Assembly: GCF_001522545.3 (NCBI RefSeq)
Contig: NC_031774.1
Coordinates: 47,375,423 to 47,439,422, forward strand
Origin: Parus major
Taxonomy: Eukaryota > Chordata > Aves > Passeriformes > Paridae
Length of the DNA: 64,000 nt
Direction of reading: 5' to 3'
Below are positions 49,681 to 64,000 of this stretch, piece after piece (the stretch's first letter is position 1; each line of letters begins with the position of its first letter). The translations under genes and the position numbers were made by a program. The notes beneath the pieces are model-generated. The model made no database searches, was not told the DNA's origin, and saw only the letters and a program-made list of their open reading frames with translations.

Positions 49681-50616
49681 CTGCAATTTCCAATTATTGT
49701 TCACAAACATTTTTCTCCCCAACTTGCTGCTGCAGTAAATTCTGAGTGCATCTACAAAGCAATTAAAATAGTCTGTGGTTGCCATTCAAATAAGAGGGAA
49801 AACCCCAAGGACTTTATTGGATGAAATTTATTTTTAAGAATTGTAGTTAGCTTTGATAGAAGTTAATTTTAACTGCTAGTGGAGTATACTACAATGACCT
49901 CTAGATATTTGCTAACATAATTCATATTGAGTTACAGCTGATATTTAGATTACATTTGATGGTCATGAACTGTAGTGTTTAAAGTTTAAAATCTAATATG
50001 AAAGTAAAGAAATTAACTTCTTGAAGATTAGAGCAATTGAAAAAGGATCAATGTCAGTAATTAAGTACTGAAAATCTAAATGCTTCTTGCTTCATTCATA
50101 TGAAAAATACAGAGATTTCCATGAAAATGCGTTCATGGGCAACCCCATCCAAAACAAACCCAGAATACTGTCAGAGTCAAGTGCAGTATCAGAGCAGACC
50201 ACAATGCTATTTGTCAATTTTGGATTGTGTGTACTGCTGTGACTGGGATACAAATAATCCATTTTCTGTACAGAAAAATGCATAGAATATGTAGCATATG
50301 TTATAACATATGCAGTAACATAAACCCCCCCCATTTTCCAGTTGATGGTTCTGTATTTGCTCACAAGGAGGAAAAATGAAACTCTGTAACATACATACAA
50401 GATCTTCAGGCATGTAAATGAATGCAGTTCCATTGACTAAAATGATACTACATCAATTTGCACCAGCTGAGGATCCAGCACCTCATCCCTGGGCCACCAC
50501 TATTCTCCTCCCCAGCACCAAAACTGGTTCTAGTTCAAGTTCTGTACTCAGCAGTTGCAACATACTATTGTGTAATGATACTTAAAAATAGTAGGCTTTT
50601 TTTTGTATGGACTTTA

Positions 50617-50623
50617 GCAGCAT
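50617..50623 (-). promoter_or_regulatory. miR-103/107 7-mer-m8 seed site, DICER1 3' UTR
   Basis: The mRNA strand reads ATGCTGC followed by T, a 7-mer-m8 match to miR-103/107. Confidence 0.55.
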
Positions 50624-51067
50624 CAAGCTGAACAAACACTTCAGAAGTCACTACTGGGCACTCAATATCCAGACAGGATAGTTTCATTTAGTTGAGGTTG
50701 ACCAAATTACTAGGGGCTGTCTTCTCCCAGAAATTACATTATACGTGTAAAATGTTGGTTTGTTCAGAGATAATTACTGGAGTGTCAGTCAGAGGTCATT
50801 CTAATTTTAATTACTTCACATAACAGTAAAATGATGTAGTAGAAAAATAATAGCTTTAAAATACAATCAAGAGTTGTGACACATCTTTGTTGTATTTTTC
50901 CACGTACAGTAAAAATGCCACAGACGTTACAAATGACCTATTTAAGTTGTGCAAGTAAATGACACATTGCAGGCATTAAAAACTATCTTTTTCAAAGTCA
51001 TTAAATCAGAACAGCAGCAAGGCCAAACCACATTTTTCCTCTCTGTTAAGCATTTTTTTCCTTGAAA

Positions 51068-51074
51068 TGAGGTA
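51068..51074 (-). promoter_or_regulatory. let-7 7-mer-A1 seed site, DICER1 3' UTR
   Basis: The mRNA strand reads TACCTCA, a match to let-7 seed positions 2-7 plus A. A single 7-mer-A1 is weak and could be chance, but the coding region carries a full 8-mer for the same miRNA. Confidence 0.35.
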
Positions 51075-51151
51075 AAGCATGGTACCAAGTGCAATGCTTA
51101 TTTGTGCTACATGAACAGAACAGCGCAAAAAAAAGCCATAAAAATAAAAAC

Positions 51152-51158
51152 GCAGCAT
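51152..51158 (-). promoter_or_regulatory. miR-103/107 7-mer-m8 seed site, DICER1 3' UTR
   Basis: The mRNA strand reads ATGCTGC followed by G, a 7-mer-m8 match to miR-103/107 in an A-rich surrounding. Confidence 0.55.
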
Positions 51159-52994
51159 AGTTAGGAGGACTGTTTAAAGTACAGTATAACAGGACTTAGA
51201 TAAAAAACCCCAAGGTTCATGCCAACTAACCCCCACACTATTTATGATGAGCCTGTGTGGTTACTTTTGAAGATGGGCTGCAACAGTCCGCTTACACTTG
51301 TGCTTATAGCATGTCAAGTGATTTCTATCCCAACCTTCAAATGATCAGATTTAGGTCTTTAATAGCGTACACTGTCCAGTATCAAAATCATATCAACTGT
51401 AGGCTAAAACACACAGATGCGTAACATGGAAACTAATATGGATTTTCTGCCTCAAAGGATAAAAAGTATTTCAATGAGGTCACACTGGAAAAAATCGTGG
51501 CATTTAAAATGCATTTAAAAATGCATCAGCAGCAGAAACTACTTTATAGTCAGCCACTACACATTTTGGATGTCCAATTCACACGCTTTATCTAGTAACA
51601 AAGTGATCATTAAACTGTTCTGAAACACAGAGTAGGTTCAGCTGATTTTGTCTGCACCCAAACATCCTGCAACCACTTCACTGCTAGCAATTACCTGAAA
51701 CCCCTGAGAATCTATAACCTTGTAACAATCAGTAAGAATTTTAGGCATTCAAAGAATAACTGGAATTTTAGCTTTTCATAATGCAATTAAAACTACTTAA
51801 GACTTTCTAGATGGTCTGATTTAATCTGCTAATTGACGTCTGGCCAGAAACACAGAATTGTTGACATCAGTAATCATGTATTTTCACTAAGAAACTTCAG
51901 TCCTACCACAAAGAGCAAGCTATAGCTAAAATCAGTGATTATTTTTTTTTTTAGTTTTTCAAACAGCTAACGCAAAGCAATTTACATTTGAGAATTTGGA
52001 CTGCATGTTTTTATGTTCCATAACAACATATCATCTACACTTGCAGTTCTTATACCTCCTTTCACGACTGAAGTACCAAACAAATCCTAGACTTTTTTTA
52101 TAAGCTAGAATTTTAATTCTTGGTCTGACTCCTATAACAAGCAGCTTTCAAATATAAGAAGGGTCCTTTTCACAGACTGAAAAGTGACAAATAGCAAATA
52201 TACGAACTTTTGAAAACTGTATTTCAGAAAAGCTTAATGTCTGCCCCTTGTCACTAAGGCATTTACTTTATTTTTTTGTAAAGAAAGCAAGAGCTGACAG
52301 TTTTTGTTTTGTTTTAGTGTGCATTTGTGAGGAAAGGGTTTAAAAGCAGGAAATACAGTATTTGTTTGTAATTTAGTTCATAAGACACAGCATCAAGTTC
52401 AAACTATTGTGCTGGAAAACGTTAAAACACCTTGCTCTGCTTTCTCAAACTTCAAGCATAATTAACAGGGCAAAATTGCAGCAAACCTCTACTGATACTG
52501 GTGGGAATACAAGACCCACAGCTTTTTTTAAAAGGTAAATTAAGAGGTATTATAGTTACAGTGCAAAAAATTAAAATTTCAAGCATAATATATAAACATA
52601 GCACCAAAACAGAAAAAAAACCAATGCATGCAAAAATAAAAAGGAAAAGAGAAGAAAAGAACTGAGGTATTTAAGTGAAGAGTGCCTACAAAAATCTAAT
52701 TAAAGAAGTATAGGCAAAGCCTAAAAAATACACAAGTATGATTTCCCCCCACGCTCCCAGTAGACCAAAACACCAATGAGCTAGTTTCTCTAAATTAAGG
52801 ACCTAAATCACGGATGTATCAAAAGTACGGCAGTTATATCTCAAACATCAACTTTCATGTTATTTAACAGCACAGCTTTGGTAGATGAAATATGCATGCA
52901 ACTCTGAAAAGTACAGTAAGAAATTTACGTGGAAATATCTCTAAGTGTAAAGGTGCTCTGTTTGTTAAATACGTAACCAATTGACTATAAAATC

Positions 52995-53002
52995 TGCAGC
53001 AT
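52995..53002 (-). promoter_or_regulatory. miR-103/107 8-mer seed site, DICER1 3' UTR
   Basis: A third full ATGCTGCA on the mRNA strand, about 1.05 kb after the stop codon. Confidence 0.65.
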
Positions 53003-54055
53003 ATCTTAGGTGTGATATGTCTAAGGTTATTTTGTTAGTGACAGTTTGCACTGTGCAATTATTTGTTGCTGTTTCCAGTATTGGAACTATTTAGCTTGCA
53101 GGTTTGTGTAAAATTGGAACTTTAGCCAAAGACCATATTTCGTTTATGGTATAAAAAAAACTGTAGACTAACCACCTCCTCAGAATTGTTAAAAATAACC
53201 TAATTACATATATATGAATATAATTTCTATTATAATCCTGTAATAAGTCACAGCTATAGTAATGAGTTGTACTGTAAATATAGAGCTGTATCATTGTAAA
53301 ATGCATAAGAAAATGAAGGGAATGTAAAACAGTTTGTTCCAAAAAAGATCAGAAATTAAAGATTATTAATGAGGGTTTATTTATTTTTAAGGCAAGAACC
53401 TTTTTTTATGCAAGACTGTGTGGCATAAGGAAACCAAAGTTTCACTCTACCAGTATGCCAGCCACTTCAATTAAAATCTGTCCCTAACAAATAAGTGCAA
53501 TAATGATTGGGAATGCCATCTTAATGTAAAAAGATGACATGGAGAGAAAAAAAAAAGGAAAATAAAAAGGAGAATACTGGCACACTTAATCTTTCTTATA
53601 CCCAATCATCCAGTACAGTTTATCAACTGCATTATGACTGGCACTAGTGCACAGATTGAAGAATTCCAAGATTACTATATATATAAATCTAACAACTGCA
53701 TTAGGCATAAGCTCCCTGGCCTTCTAATACTAAGCAAAGCTGTACTGACAAGAAAAGTAAACCAAAAAGACCTGACAACAATTATTCTGAACACTTGCTA
53801 AATATCATCATTAAAGCACTCTCGTGATTAAACAAAGCAGAAGTGAGGAAAGAAGACAAGATTGTGTTTGCGCAAAAAACTATAACTACAATTAGTTCCA
53901 AAATTTTATACATGTTAAATGTTTTGTTATCTATTCTGTTATCAAACTTTAAATTCTGTCTTCCAATTTGTTCCTCTCAACATCAACGTTTTTTTAAAAA
54001 TTTGCTTTATTTGTATGTTATTTTTTCCCCATTTCATTTATTTTTAAGAGGAGTC

Positions 54056-63971
<9,916 letters not shown>

Positions 63972-64000
63972 TTACATGAATAGGCTAAAAGGCTGAAGCA

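Larger units (their letters stand above)
49420..54055 (-). other. DICER1: DICER1 3' untranslated region, about 4.6 kb
   Basis: After the stop the sequence stays AT-rich, repeat-free and without long open frames until a strong polyadenylation signal at 49,438-49,443. The length is close to the roughly 4.2 kb 3' UTR known for human DICER1. It holds many AU-rich pentamers, five miR-103/107 seed sites, one let-7 7-mer and one Pumilio-type octamer. Further AATAAA hexamers on the minus strand lie just after the stop (around 54,036-54,045) and near 53,373, 52,266, 49,811 and 49,598, so shorter alternative 3' ends are possible. The lower boundary is inferred from the signal, not from a transcript. 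Confidence 0.85.

Overview
The window is avian genomic DNA. It is AT-rich and intron-bearing, and its repeats are mostly CR1 LINE fragments, several ending in the degenerate octamer repeat typical of bird CR1 3' ends (for example near 9,840 and 32,800). One LTR-like block at about 8.0-8.6 kb resembles songbird ERVL-type LTRs, but I cannot fix the species from the sequence alone.

The only protein-coding gene I can support is DICER1, on the minus strand. The window holds its last six coding exons (human exons 22-27) from 63,932 down to the stop codon at 54,056-54,058, then a long 3' UTR of about 4.6 kb ending near 49,420. All five internal introns have GT-AG borders and the reading phases join cleanly. 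The 570 encoded residues count back exactly to human residues 1353-1922, with no net insertion or deletion. They carry the second RNase IIIa catalytic pair (D1561, E1564), the whole RNase IIIb active site (E1705, D1709, D1810, E1813) and the C-terminal double-stranded RNA-binding domain. The message also carries signals for control by the miRNA pathway it serves: a perfect 8-mer let-7 site inside the coding sequence and five miR-103/107 seed sites in the 3' UTR.

From 1 to about 49,400 I find no gene. In other amniotes the space beyond the DICER1 3' end leads to GSC (goosecoid), so I infer that this is part of the DICER1-GSC gene desert. It is mostly single-copy noncoding DNA. It contains CR1 fragments of several ages (9.7, 19.0, 24.5, 32.3, 33.6, 38.2, 45.1, 46.1 and 47.2-48.8 kb), one LTR-like block, a possible second LTR-like block, a MIR-like remnant and simple repeats. 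Five stretches (6.1-6.8, 10.1-11.5, 13.6-14.1, 21.9-22.3 and 40.2-41.7 kb) look like conserved noncoding elements: they lack recognisable repeats, have balanced composition and carry homeodomain, GATA, SOX or OCT-like motifs. They are candidates for long-range developmental enhancers, which only alignment could confirm.

I did not find a new biological system. The most informative signals are the miRNA-feedback sites in DICER1, the dense motif block at 40.48-40.72 kb, and an unusual CR1 copy at 47.2-48.8 kb that keeps the endonuclease end and lacks the 3' end.
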